Part shown: positions 11,030 to 22,351 of the stretch, piece by piece | Position numbering within the stretch: position 1 is the stretch's first letter | Layout: each line of letters opens with the position of its first letter | From: Apostichopus japonicus | Lineage: Eukaryota > Echinodermata > Holothuroidea > Aspidochirotida > Stichopodidae | Direction of reading: 5' to 3' | Assembly: GCF_037975245.1 (NCBI RefSeq) | Contig: NC_092581.1 | Coordinates: 7,655,501-7,719,500, forward strand | Length of the DNA stretch: 64,000 nucleotides | The notes under the pieces: generated by a model | What the model saw: the letters and a program-made list of their open reading frames with translations, nothing else | Database searches by the model: none | Told to the model about the DNA's origin: nothing | Made by a program: the position numbers and the translations under genes

Positions 11030-11535
11030 CTGTTCAGGAAACAAAACCAGGTTGAGAAAATTATTCAAGCCTCCTGTAAGACTTCCACACGAGAAAGAAC
11101 ACAACTTCATTTGAAACCATTGATGATTGGTTCTAAAACGTACGGTAGTAGAAAAGCTGGTTGTATATTATGTGTTATAAGATATCCCTTAATTGAACCA
11201 TTGCAGATCATGCCGTAAATTTACAAATGTGAGACGGGAGAGCTCAACTGTGAATCTGCATGCCTAAGCCAATACAATGAAACGCTTAAATGTATGTATT
11301 TTCTTATAGCATTGGCTTGACATATTTATCCCTGATAGTTCAGATAAACCTTGTATCGAATGGTTTCGTTAATTTTTTCAACGCTTTTAAAACTCAAAAT
11401 CATCCTACAAATATAAGAGTCAATATTGAAATAAAACTTTTTTACATTAACAAATAAAACAACTAAATTTAATTGTTTAGTTTTTATCATGCATCTCAAA
11501 ATCTTAGTTTGATTGAAATGGTAAAATTTACTTAC
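11030..11535 (-). other. Intron 1 of MARVEL-like gene 1
   Basis: 506 bp, GT-AG on the minus strand, A+T-rich, with no repeat or other feature recognised. Confidence 0.65.
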
Positions 11536-11760
11536 GACAATGAAGACTGACAGTATCCCAATTCCACTCTTCAAGAAGTTTAGTGGTGTTGAATGAGATG
11601 TTTGGTAGTTGAAAGTATTACTGGTAGTCGATTCGGACTGGGTGTTAGATTGGATTTGTGCCGCTGGTGGAGAAGAGGTTTGCACCGCTTGTGGTGGTGG
11701 AAAACTCTCATGGTTTGTGTTCACCTTAGACGGATCGTACACCGTTGGGATTTGTGCCAT
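11536..11760 (-). CDS. MARVEL/CMTM-like gene 1, exon 1 (N-tail, TM1 start)
   Basis: The ATG at 11760 opens a 75-codon exon ending at a GTAAGT donor (11535), phase 0. The first 58 residues are polar, rich in Ser, Thr, Gln and Pro (including P-P-P-Q and S-S-P-P-A-A), typical of a disordered cytosolic tail. Hydrophobic sequence starts at about residue 62 (FLKSGIGILSVFIV) and continues in frame in exon 2. With exons 2 and 3 the protein so far is 169 residues with three helices; MARVEL proteins are usually 150-220 residues with four. A TTTACAG acceptor-like sequence ends 2 nt before the ATG, so a 5'-UTR intron is likely. Role by family: membrane trafficking or apposition; the specific partner is unknown. 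Confidence 0.75.
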
Positions 11761-11762
11761 TT

Positions 11763-13129
11763 CTGTAAAGATGAAAGTCGAAGATTAGCCTGCCTTTTAT
11801 TTAAAATCATGATCTAGCGTACCCGATTTGTTTTTGCACGAATAAACATGTCGATGCTGCTCTGTGTGTGTGTTTCGGTGTAACAGATATATAGCCTATC
11901 CAACAAATATCTACAAATTAAATTTTGTGAACTGAGTACTTACTGTGAACCTATCTGGCCGTATCTTCAGTAATGACATCCAATTCTGAAATGGCTTAGT
12001 CCTTATCAAGTCTAATTGTTAAGGTACAAAGGTGGGTTCTTCTGCAACTATCACTTCAGACAATCATTTAAGTCGTGTAACATAGACGGTTCAAAATATG
12101 CTAACATAGCCTATGCATCTTACTGTAATCATCAGATAAGTACATATTCAGTACTGTAATCGAAACCATGGCACGCCGATGAAGCTACAAACCGTGATGC
12201 TATCCTACGTAATTGCTGCACGAGACGTTACGCGTGTGCCTAGGTGAGCCGATGAATTTCGGCAGGGAAAATCCCAACCTCGTCTAAGATGATTCATTAT
12301 GGAACAGAAGACCCTGACAGATCTTAAAAGACAATTCCATTCGGAGGAAGACTGCATGTAGAGCAAAAATCGATATTATTTCCTCTGATTTCATGAAAGT
12401 GATAAACTAGCGGGTACACTTATCCATTTGTTTATCTTTTGACAAATGATGACACTATATTTAACTTCACTGGAAGACAACTTTCCTCCTTGAAAATCTG
12501 TGCACTCAACCCTAGCCCTGTTTGATTCTATGGAGCGCGATATTGATACATTCAATTCCAATTGGGCACCCACTAATGTGGTACCTAGTCATTTTATTGT
12601 ATGTAACACATTGTACATATTCGGAATTGACATTCATTTTTTCGGCAATGAATATGTCAAAGGACGGCTTACTTCTCATTACTCGGCAATGGGTACGGCA
12701 CAAAGGCAAAACTATAGGCATAGATAAAACATTACGTTAAGAAAACTGCTTCTAGAGAAAGCCTGATATCGTGTCCCAGACAGAAAGTAAGATAATATCA
12801 CTGAAAATAGCTTATTTAGTCCCCCCCCCCCCCCCAAAAAAAAGAGTCACCCAGGATTGAATAGACAAAAGTTATGACAATGAGGAGCGGAAGACAAATG
12901 GAAAGGCAAATACCAACAATTAACTAGTAATTGATGAAATAGATGATATATAGCGATATTTAAAGGAATGGGTAGTTATAGCTTCTGTCATTTAGGTACT
13001 GAGACAGGCATTTTTAAAGCAACGACAACAGATATCAGTAGCATAAAATCTGAACAAAACAGATTTGCAGACCGCGTGCTTTAAGTAATCAGTACAACAT
13101 TGTAACTGGCTATTCAAATATATTGAAAC
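11763..13129. other. Upstream flank of MARVEL-like gene 1, no further gene
   Basis: Probable promoter/5'-UTR side of gene 1. The three overlapping short frames at 12391-12740 have no domain similarity. A C-run followed by an A-run lies at about 12821-12842. Nothing else supportable. Confidence 0.4.
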
Positions 13130-13135
13130 TTAAAA

Positions 13136-14462
13136 CAGGGGCGTATCCAGGGGGCGCAACAGGCTCGCGCCCCCCCCCCTATTGGCCGTCACCAAAAAAA
13201 AAAAAAGATTAGCAAAAAAAAAAAAAAATGATGACGACTTTTATGTGAGATGTCGGTGATCGCTCAACCCCCCCCCCCCCCTCCCGTATGCTTTATTTTT
13301 TGTTTGCCAGAAAAGGGTCTGGCGAAGTTCGGCGGCATAATAGTTTTAGAAACATAGATGGTAATTGTGTTTGTATTATCACTATAAACACTAAGTGACA
13401 TGCCAGCCATACTAAATTGTGCATTTTGTGTCCATATTTACTGGAAATGTTGCTTATTATTAAGGTCGAAAAATGGATCACATATGGCCATGGGCGGCGA
13501 TCCTGGGGGGAAGGGGGGATATATCCCCCATGGAAATCGGTGGAGGGGATGTAATACACCATATCCCCCACCAAATGCCAGGGATAAGTATATTTTCATG
13601 CCTACATTTATGCATCATCGTTAATGTACGGCTCTTTTTTAGCTTCATTTCTCGCCTACCATAAACGCAGTGCGATCTTTTCAAATAAAGCGTCTTTATA
13701 AAGCAAGAAAAGTTGACTGTAGGCTTCATTGGCCCTATAACGAAATGTATTATTGCGCCCACGGTATTGATATAGTACATATATGCACCCTCATAGTATT
13801 CATATAGGCCCTATAATAGGTCTACACACGTACATGTTCCCTCGAACAGCTGAGAATCTCATGTTACCAGGGTAATGCTTAATACACGTTTCACCTGGAT
13901 GCCCTAGCAATCGGTACCTAGGAATGTAACTATGTGTAATTGTGTATTGCATGTGTATAGGCCTATAATAGCCTGCATGAGGCCATTTTCTTCATCGAAT
14001 AATATAAAAGAGCTCTCGAACATTCTAACGTTGCGCCTGAAACAAGATTGACAGGGGCAATTTTCCCAAAATAACACCCGAAATTTAAAAAAAAAAGTAT
14101 TTTGGATCCTGATTTTGAGATATTTCGGACATGACATCCCTATTTTAAAGTTGGGTATATGCCGCTTGGAAACCTCGGGAAGTGCCGTTTCCGGCCATCT
14201 AGAGGGTTTGTTAATCCCAAAATTTTCTTGTACGCTTCGCGCCAACTCATGGTGGCGCTACGCTTAGATATTCAACAAGGTCATATCCCCCCAACCCCCC
14301 ACTTGGAAGTACGGATCGCCGCCCATGCATATGGCACCATTTTGCATTTCAGCCCTCCTTCGAAAGCAAAAATTGTCCACCCTTCCCCTTAGACCCATCC
14401 CCCAGGACGGCGATCATTCATGCCTGACGCCCCCCTATTGGAAAATCCTGGATACGCCCCTG
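13136..14462. mobile_element. Inverted-repeat DNA transposon (family A), copy 1, interrupted by a nested element
   Basis: It begins CAGGGGCGTATCCAGG and ends with the complement CCTGGATACGCCCCTG. Flanks TTAAAA (13130-13135) and TTAAAT (14463-14468) look like a 6-bp target duplication with one change. Much of it is found, inverted, at 62048-62697. A nested element at 13489-14327 plus its 8-bp duplication accounts for most of the extra length. Relative to the 62-kb copy, the outer element also lacks about 170 bp of the middle. It encodes no transposase, so it is non-autonomous; the superfamily is uncertain (hAT-like ends but 6-bp duplication). Confidence 0.85.
13489..14327. mobile_element. Nested hAT-like inverted-repeat transposon (family B)
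   Basis: It begins CATGGGCGGCGATCC and ends GGATCGCCGCCCATG, a perfect 15-bp inverted repeat. It is flanked on both sides by CATATGGC (13481-13488 and 14328-14335), a perfect 8-bp target-site duplication. The uninterrupted target is present in the 62-kb family A copy, where the flanking sequences are joined around a single CATATGG. The 8-bp duplication fits hAT elements. No transposase frame is present, so it is non-autonomous. Sequence at 14170-14265 recurs in the 4-kb relic. Confidence 0.88.
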
Positions 14463-14468
14463 TTAAAT

Positions 14469-15074
14469 ATTACTTGAAATGTGATAATATCGAAGTATTC
14501 ATTTTATTCTTAAAGATTGTTCCTTAGAAAGTCCCTCGGTGCAAACTGAATCTACAAGAAACGTTGAAAATGGTAAACTTGGGTAGCTAACGGAAAAGAT
14601 AATTTGCAAGGAAAGTCACCCAGGAAAGAACCTGGGCAAGAAAACCAAACTACCGAACGACTGATCCGCTCTCGGCCCCAGTCGTCGGGTGTGTATCACC
14701 ATTCTCCTCGAAAGGGAACATATACTACACATGATCTTAGCCATGATTCAGATTTATCACCACATTCATTCACCTGGACTTAGTAAGGCAGCGGGATGTA
14801 CGTCGAAAAGTTCTTTAATTTTTTATATTTCGTGATGCACATCGGAGGGGAGGGGGTGGAAAAATGAAGTCAACGAAGCTCCAGGAGAGATAGTCACACA
14901 TTTCGTGACGCAAAATACGAATTCATAGAATTAAGAACAACCCAGAACATTTTTCGTGCGGCACAAATAGGCTTGCGTAAGAAACTTGAGTATGTATTTC
15001 CCTTCTAATTCTACAGCGGTAGTTAAAATGGCGCTATACAGATTCATCAGACAAACGCGTTCAGTGACCGTCTC
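14469..15074. other. Intergenic, no feature recognised
   Basis: Mixed-composition sequence without long frames or clear repeats, apart from a G-rich patch near 14846-14858. Confidence 0.4.
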
Positions 15075-15188
15075 AATCCGGTGATGAATCTGGTGAAAAA
15101 TCTGAATCCCGGGATGAATCCTGTGATGAATCCTGGGATGAATCCTGGGATGAATCCTATGATGAATCCTGGGATGAATCCTGTGATA
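15075..15188. repeat. 15-bp tandem repeat (GATGAATCCTGGGAT type)
   Basis: About seven copies of a 15-bp unit around GATGAATCCTG(G/T)GAT. The first two copies are diverged (gaatctggtg, gaatcccggg); the rest differ by single bases. Confidence 0.9.
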
Positions 15189-15563
15189 GCTTTAGGTTGG
15201 TGCGGCGTTGGTTAGTCAAGTCTGGTATTTTGTGCATTTAAAAAAAAACGAGAATATGTTATGTTGTAGGACAGAAAACGACACTTCACGCCCTCAGAAG
15301 CTTCTCACCAACACAGTCTTATCCACGCGACGAAACTCATGATGGTTTCGTCGCTTAGTGCCCAACGAGTAACACATTTATACCTTAGCGCATTAGGTTG
15401 TGTTCTATAGTACTCATTGAGGAAGAATCGTCCACTTCTATATCGTCTTAATCTTGCTAACGAAGGACGCAATTCCATTTATTTTACTGCAAAAAGTAAG
15501 AACACAAGAATTACCGTTCTTCATATCCAGGCAGGGTGAGTAGTAGCTTTCAGTTTACAATCT

Positions 15564-15955
15564 AAACCATACTGTAGCTGACAGGGCCAAGGAGGGGTCA
15601 CTATAACAATAGAAACCATACTGTAGCTGGCAGGCCCAAGGAGGGGTCACTATAACAATGGTAACCATACTGTAGCTGGCAGACCCAAGGAGGGGTCACT
15701 TTAACAATGGAAACCATACTGTAGCTGGCAGGCCCAAGGAGGGGTCACTATAACAATGGTAACCATACTGTAGCTGGCAGACCCAAGGAGGGGTCACTTT
15801 AACAATGGAAACCATACTGTAGCTGGCAGGCCCAAGGAGGGGTCACTATAACAATGGAAACCATACTGTAGCTGGCAGGCCCAAGGAGGGGTCACTATAA
15901 CAATGGAAACCATACTGTAGCTGACAGGCCCAAGGAGGGGTCTCTATGACACTCT
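15564..15955. repeat. 49-bp minisatellite, eight copies
   Basis: Eight consecutive copies, period exactly 49 bp, starting at about 15564, 15613, 15662, 15711, 15760, 15809, 15858 and 15907. Each carries ACCATACTGTAGCTG and AAGGAGGGGTC. Copies 2 and 4 match each other and copies 3 and 5 match each other (GGCCC/ACTATAAC versus GACCC/ACTTTAAC), giving an A-B-A-B dimer pattern. Not coding. Confidence 0.95.
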
Positions 15956-17509
15956 CATTAAATGAATTTTTACGGTGGCCGAAGTTGGTTGCTTAACAAA
16001 ACTAGTTAAAAATTGTTTGTATCTTAAGGTCAAAACCACACCCTCGTATCATTTGCATGCATGGAAAACATAATATATATTTGTGTGTGATATTTTGTGT
16101 ATCCATCTCGCCACAGCAAAGTAAACAATGCCATCTGAGCTATAAATCTATCATGATGAACTCACAGACCTCCTACTGCGACTTGCTGGAGTTGGGAATG
16201 CATTAGTCAATCAAAACTCAATCAACCATATCTCGAGTTTGGGATAAGAGAATAACCCAACAAACTGTGTGAAAAGTTTTTCTTTAATATAAATATTACA
16301 TATCCCTTTAAGTTAAAGATATGGGCGAAAAACAACAACAGCTTATCACACTATAGTCATTTCGCATGTACCGATTGAACTTCTCGATAACTACGATAAC
16401 TACTAACTAAATAACTACATCTAAAATAAAGATATATTTTTAAACAAAAAAAAAGTATATCACATATGTATGATCCGACCATATGCCTAAAAAAGGTGGG
16501 CTAGGTAAATAAAATGAATATATGGAGGCAGCTTTTGAGTGCATATAAAAGTCAACGAGAAACTCTTTCAGAAGCTCAACGGTGTTTTATGCTGCAATTT
16601 GTTTAGCATGTAGGCTACATTCTCACTTGTAAGTTTACCATTATCTGAATCATACATCTTATCCGTCACATTAATAAATACATTCACGTTGTAAGTAAAT
16701 CATAAACAACATCCACTTGTCGAAAAATATGATCTCAAAATCAATAATATTCCACATCTATCTTACAGTAATCATTAAACATTTATAACTCGATGAATGC
16801 TCTCACAAAACTTTACTCGTAATATATACACATCCAGCTGTTTATAGCGTATAGACTTCACTCTTACTTGCAAGCTTACCATCATCAAATAATACATTCT
16901 AACCGTAACCTCTATAAACACATTCTTGTTTGTAAGTAAATTATAAAACGCTTAAACTGATTAGATATGATTTATGTCACTCAAGATCGTATATGAATTA
17001 AATCAAGTCCTGTTTTACTTTGACACTTAAGCACTAGATACAGGATACGTTATATAATTAAAAGTACACTGTTAAAAACAAGAATTTTTCTTGCAGCAGA
17101 GTTTCCAGGAAATGTCTGACATTTCAAATAGCAGGTAATCTAGGTTAAATATACAGTCTAACAATCTAATTTATATAATTTTTTTCTTGCATTACAAAAT
17201 TTTTGTCCGTAAAATTACTATATTTGTGTCAATTAAAGGGGAAGTTCAGGATAAAACCATACGTTTATAAGTGCTAGACAATGTCTACTCCAAACTAATA
17301 ACTCACATCATTTTGGATCTTACAAAAACGACTTTTAAATATATCGAGTAAAAACGTCGTCACTGCCAATTTGAAGTGCTGCCATTTTGTCTTATTATTT
17401 GACGTAAAATCCCCCGAAACAGCTGTTTAATGTGAGGCGAAACACATGATACACACACTATACCTTTGCAGCAACTGAAACAGTAACGTATCACAGAAAT
17501 GTATACATA
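15956..17509. other. Intergenic, with an old ~242-bp duplication
   Basis: No gene is visible. Sequence at about 16599-16710 (TTTAGC...CATTCTCACTTGTAAGTTTACCAT...GTAAGTAAATCATAAA) recurs in diverged form at about 16841-16950, offset about 242 bp, showing an ancient tandem duplication. Confidence 0.5.
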
Positions 17510-17569
17510 AAAGCGTATTGTTGTCAGCAGATGGGATATATATCCCATCTGCTGACAACAATACGCTTT
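17510..17569. repeat. Perfect 60-bp palindrome
   Basis: Two 29-bp arms, the left one starting AAAGCGTATTGTTGTCAGCA, meet around a TA centre with no mismatch. Such a structure can extrude as a cruciform and is normally short-lived in genomes. Confidence 0.97.
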
Positions 17570-17579
17570 GCAGCTACTT

Positions 17580-17790
17580 GAAGGTCGCTCGGAGGTGCTA
17601 CTATACCCTGAACAGGAGGTGCTACTACCCTAAACAGGAGGTGCTATACTCCTAAGTGACGGTGCTGCTGTAAAAAGGTGGCGCTACTACTCTAAATAGG
17701 CAATGTTATCATGTTGCTACTATGACATGCGGCGATGCTACTGTAATTAGTGGCGCTATTAGCCTATTACCCTAAACGGAAGGTGTTTTT
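17580..17790. repeat. Degenerate repeat of GGAGGTGCTACTACCCTAAAC type
   Basis: Words GGTGCTACTA, CCCTAAAC and GGCGCTA recur about every 22-30 bp directly beyond the palindrome. Copies are strongly diverged. Confidence 0.65.
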
Positions 17791-19120
17791 ATTGTTTTGG
17801 GTGTACCAATTTGGCGCTAGCGACGATTCGTCCCCGGCATGTAAATAGCTTCATATATCACCCAAATATCCTCATACTCGCGCTCAAATATCCATAGGAA
17901 ATGTTCTCGTTGTGAAGGATACATGTGAAGGAACTTGCGTTCTTTCTTTTCATAGATATGCATATTCTTTTGGATAGGCCCATATATTTATGTATAAAAC
18001 TGCGGTAAGGTGCTTATACCGTGCAACCAATTATCCACACCATTGCTAGGAAATATTCATAGGAAACATTCTTCTTTCTCAAGGATATATTCATTTAGAA
18101 TGTATTCTACATATACTAGAATAAAGCCATGAACAATTCAACGACGGCATTGCAGAGCCATTAGTGCTTCGTTTTGTAATGCCTTTTATTCATTACTCAG
18201 TCTCTTTGACAGGAGCGGTATTTATAAATGGTGCTATACTACAATTATGAAGTTTCTCACATTGCTGTATACTCTGAGGATCCTATGAGATCTAATCAGA
18301 GATTCCGCTTATATTTGCATTATGACGTAATTCTATTATTCTCTCTCTGCTATTAGCAATGGATAATTATTATCATTTCACCATCCGTAAGTGTAATCGG
18401 TGGATCTGGAAGTTGATTTTAATGAGAAAAGGGTTAATAAGTTATGAATAAAAGGTTCATGCCGAATTCATTTAAAAACACATGGTATAGTGTTAGAATG
18501 TCACAATTACCAGTAATATATGTATGACAATCATTCCTTTCGTTGTTTTCCACATGACCACCTGTCCAGCCTCTTCAAAGATTATGAATAGGAACCTTGT
18601 ATGAGACCTGAGAGCTAATACTCTAACAACATAAATATTTACTCCATAAATTTATGGTCATCTAGTTACACCTGTATGTACTAACAAGTTCATCAAATAC
18701 TCACCCTGCTACCCCCCTCCCCCTCCCCCCCCCCCTCCACGTCCTCCCACTCTCTCTCTATTCTCTGTAATGACAGGTCATCCGTTACTATATTATTAAT
18801 ATATAATTATACGTTACGCTCGGAATTATCAAAATTCTCAGTTTCATGCCTCGGATATCGCCTCTCTTATTCTTATCAACTTCGGGACCTCCTTAAGCCT
18901 CGCTTTGTGTATTGATGTATCACATTTCACCAAATTGATTTCTAAAGTGAAGTTGGTCAAAACACTCGCTAACATTATAAAACCTGATACATGTAATGAA
19001 TATGTTTTCAAGTCCATTGACTTGTTATATTTCTGGAATCCTTTTGTAAGAGCAACAATGGCATAAAGTTGGAAATCTGCAGACGAGTAAATAGAGTGCT
19101 ATTAAGAATTTGAATGTAAG
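17791..19120. other. Intergenic, no feature recognised
   Basis: A+T-rich sequence with a C-rich patch (CCCCCTCCCCCTCCCC) at about 18713-18735. No gene-like frames longer than 60 codons and no terminal repeats found. Confidence 0.4.
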
Positions 19121-19850
19121 AATTGACATATTCAGAATGTGCAATTATAATAAGGAGGATAGTTTACAATTGAGAAAATTGAAAGTATTAAGCTGAAACT
19201 CATTGGTTTGAAATATGTGTGTTTGTGTGGGAATGAAACTGTTAAGCTAAATCTCACAGGTTTGAATAAGTGTTTGTGGGAATGAAAGTGTTTAGTGGAT
19301 GAAAGTGTTAAGCTAATCCTCATTGGTTTGAAACATGTTTGTTTTTATGAAAACTAAAGTGTTAAGTGAATTAAACCGTTAAGCCTAACCTCGCTGGTTT
19401 GGAATGCATGTGCTTGGGTGGGAATGAAAGTGTTAAGCTAAACCTTACTGGTTTGAAATTTGTGTTTGTGTCGGAATGAAACTGTTAGGTTAATGAAACT
19501 GTTAAGTCTAACCTCACTGGTTTCAAATGTGTGTGCTTGTGTGGGAATGGAAATTGTTCAGTTAATGAAAGTGTTAAGCCTAAAGTCACTGGTTTGACAT
19601 GTGTGTGAATGAAAGTTTGCAGTGTATAAAAGTGTTAAATCTAACCTCAGTGGTTTGAAATGTGTATGTTTGTGTGGGAATGAAATTGTTAAGCGAAACC
19701 TCAGTGGTTTGAAATATGTTTGTTTGTGTGTGGGAATGAAAACTGTTAATTTAATGAAACTATAAACTTCACTGGTTGAAATGTTTGTGTTTGTGTTTGT
19801 ATGATGAAACTGTTAAGGGAGTTAAAGTGCTAATCTAAACCTCACGGAAG
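19120..19850. repeat. Degenerate minisatellite, ~50-80-bp unit
   Basis: Recurring ACCTCACTGGTTTGAAAT, GTGTGTTTGTGTGGGAATGAAA and CTGTTAAG blocks repeat at least ten times with insertions and deletions. Unit length varies. No coding potential. Confidence 0.85.
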
Positions 19851-21867
19851 CACCCCTTACCGATCAAAGAAAATAAGATAACCACTAAGTAGAGGGAGGG
19901 GAGGGATGAGGCATTCAAGGGGCTACAAAACTTGAAGTTGCACCCTTTAGTTACCGATGTTTGATGGTTGTATACGACAGTGGATTCTTTGGCAGTATTT
20001 TGCGTGCGTTTGTTGACTTTGACCTCCACCAAAAAGCAATAATATTACTAATAGTATCCTTGTAGTGGAAAAAATAACACAACTTTAAGAAAGGATAAGT
20101 TGAAAAATTGTTTCTTCATATATTGGTCTAGTTCAGAATTATGGAATCAAAGCAAAACAACATTGAACTAGGAAAGTCCATTAACAAAACCGAAATTGTA
20201 ATGAAACCAGGCATATATATGTTCTAAATTTTCAAATGACATTTGCAGAGCCATCGACACCGGTGTCGGGACGGGGGCATGGCCCCAAATAATTTTCAAA
20301 GAAGTGATTTCCAAAAAGACCTTTTTTAACATGTAAAGTTTGTGAATTTGGACAAATCTTGGCCTCGGGCTGTCTAGCCCCCCCCCCCCCAATAAGAAAC
20401 CCAAATCGGTGCTCTGATTAGCAAATTTAAGGAGGAATGTAAAATCTACTTCTTTAACGTATGAAGCGATGCAGAAAATACGACAATAATCTAACTTTAT
20501 TTGTCCATGTATTAGGGAATCAATTTTTGAAACAAGTGGAGTTGTACGGTGGCTCAATATGGACATAGGAGAGAAAAAAGTGTCAAATCTCAAAATTTTG
20601 ACTTCTAATCTTGTGCAAAAGTAAGTTTGCCTGACGTTTAGATCAGCAGGATCTTCTTCAGAGGCTGAATGACAAGTAACAGTAACAGAGGGGACAAATA
20701 CACGCACAGACAGGTTAATGCGCAAGGTGAGATATAGAGGAGAGGTAGAAGATGAACTGTAGAGAGACAAAGAGGGTCAAAATTTTGAGGACTCCTTTTC
20801 TGCCCTATGTCCCTATTTCGCCACCGTAGAATTGGAACACCTTTGAGTTTTATAATTTCCCAAGCGCACCTTTTCGGGCTCACTGCACATACTACTTCTA
20901 GGGTCTACCACCCAAATAAGCCTTAAAGTAAAGATAAAAAGTGTTCAACTTACCATTTTCTGTCACGCTACAGCTATACAACAAAATACATACGAACGTG
21001 TTGTAGGCCTACATATCACTCAGACATTGGCATGCATATGTGTGTGTCAGATGGAACACGTATCACGAAATCACAAAATTCCTGTCCACTGACTGAACTC
21101 GCGAAATTTATGAATTTTACATAGGGAGGAATATAAGACTTGTAACAAATTATGACCCAGTATTTGGTAAGTGATTTACAAATGTGCACAAGTAGGGGGA
21201 CATTTGATTTTTCCCCCTTTCTCAAAAAGTGAGGGCACAGGTCCCCCTGCCCCCCCCCCCCCCTCATGCATAAATATAACATCGCTTTTCCAGCTTTTCA
21301 AGAAGGCAAGTTTCGTTCTTGCTCCTTGATTACAATTAGTGGGATAGTAAAATATGAAAATGAAACACAAAGATTGCAGGTTTATGAGAGGAAGAGCTGC
21401 TCCTTTGAGTAGCTCTAAAAGTGTGGGTTTAATGACATTATGTTACTATATGTTATTGTACGGTATGTTACTGTATGTTAGGATGTGCCAATTCAGTTTG
21501 AATTGAAATCATCATTTTAACACGTGATAATCTTAAACTCGTTGCTAATTAATTTCCTTAATCATCTGGCTCTCGGTCCTTAAATCAAGGCTTCTCTCGG
21601 ATTTCGTAGACTGATTCGTAAATCTTCCTGGCTGCAGTAATGGGCCAAATACAGTCTAGTATATATACTGTATTACTGCAAGATATCGTCTTGAAGCGCC
21701 TGAATATGTTCGACAAGTTTAATGTGACTGACTCGTAATTACTCCAACAGAGAATGCCAAGTTCAGACATATCAGTTGCAATACTTGGTTTGTGAAATTA
21801 ATGACTCTTTTCTGTTGAATTAAAATAAAGCCAAGAGTGCAAATCGTTATACCTCGGGTGTAGCACT
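19851..21867. other. Intergenic, with a Penelope/retrozyme-like motif at 20.63 kb
   Basis: A minus-strand frame of 200 codons (20770-20168) crosses a C-run and simple sequence and shows no domain; it is taken as non-coding. Within it, 20631-20664 carries CTGACGTTTAGATCAGCAGG followed by ATCTTCTTCAGAGG. This is a motif style seen at ends of Penelope-like elements, and it resembles 8181-8211. C-runs at 20378-20390 and 21248-21262 suggest more decayed transposon DNA. Confidence 0.4.
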
Positions 21868-22321
21868 CAGTGGCGTAGCCAGCATTCTACTGTTAGGGGG
21901 CAAGATTTGTTTTAAAGGAGGCAACCCCGTGATGGTTGATGGTAGGAATTACCACGAGTGGCATCACTGGTCGCGAAAATGCACATGGGTTGCTAGCGCT
22001 AGTTTGTGATGGTTATACAACCGGCCTAATTATTAGCGCTTATTCTGTAGGACGATATTGATCAACGGTCTCCGTATGTGGGTATGATGAAGGCCCAAAA
22101 TGTGTAATACCTCGGTCTGTTTACCAAGTTCTGACCTTATATGAAGTATGAACATGAGCCGTGAGGTATGAATACTTGTGATTAGAACTCGAAGAAATGT
22201 AAAAAAGAAGTATTTTGAAAACATCACTGGAATTCATTTGGGGAGGGGGGCAAGACTAGCACAAAGCAAATTTGCGGGAGGCTTCCCCCTCCCTGGCCTG
22301 GCCCCTCTGCCTACGCCACTG
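21868..22321. mobile_element. Inverted-repeat MITE (CAGTGGCGTAGCCA ends)
   Basis: It begins CAGTGGCGTAGCCA and ends with the complement of CAGTGGCGTAGGCA (13 of 14 match), 454 bp, with no frame. It interrupts a short repeat unit: TTATACCTCGGGTGTAGCACT stands to its left and the continuation CTCCCTACAATAAAGCC to its right. A short duplication GCACT/GCGCT at the borders is possible but imperfect. Confidence 0.75.
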
Positions 22322-22351
22322 CGCTCCCTACAATAAAGCCAAGAGTGCAAA

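Noticed and set aside
20168-20770. 200-codon minus-strand frame
   Set aside because: It runs through a C-run and a Penelope-like motif, has no domain and biased low-complexity composition; read as decayed repeat DNA.
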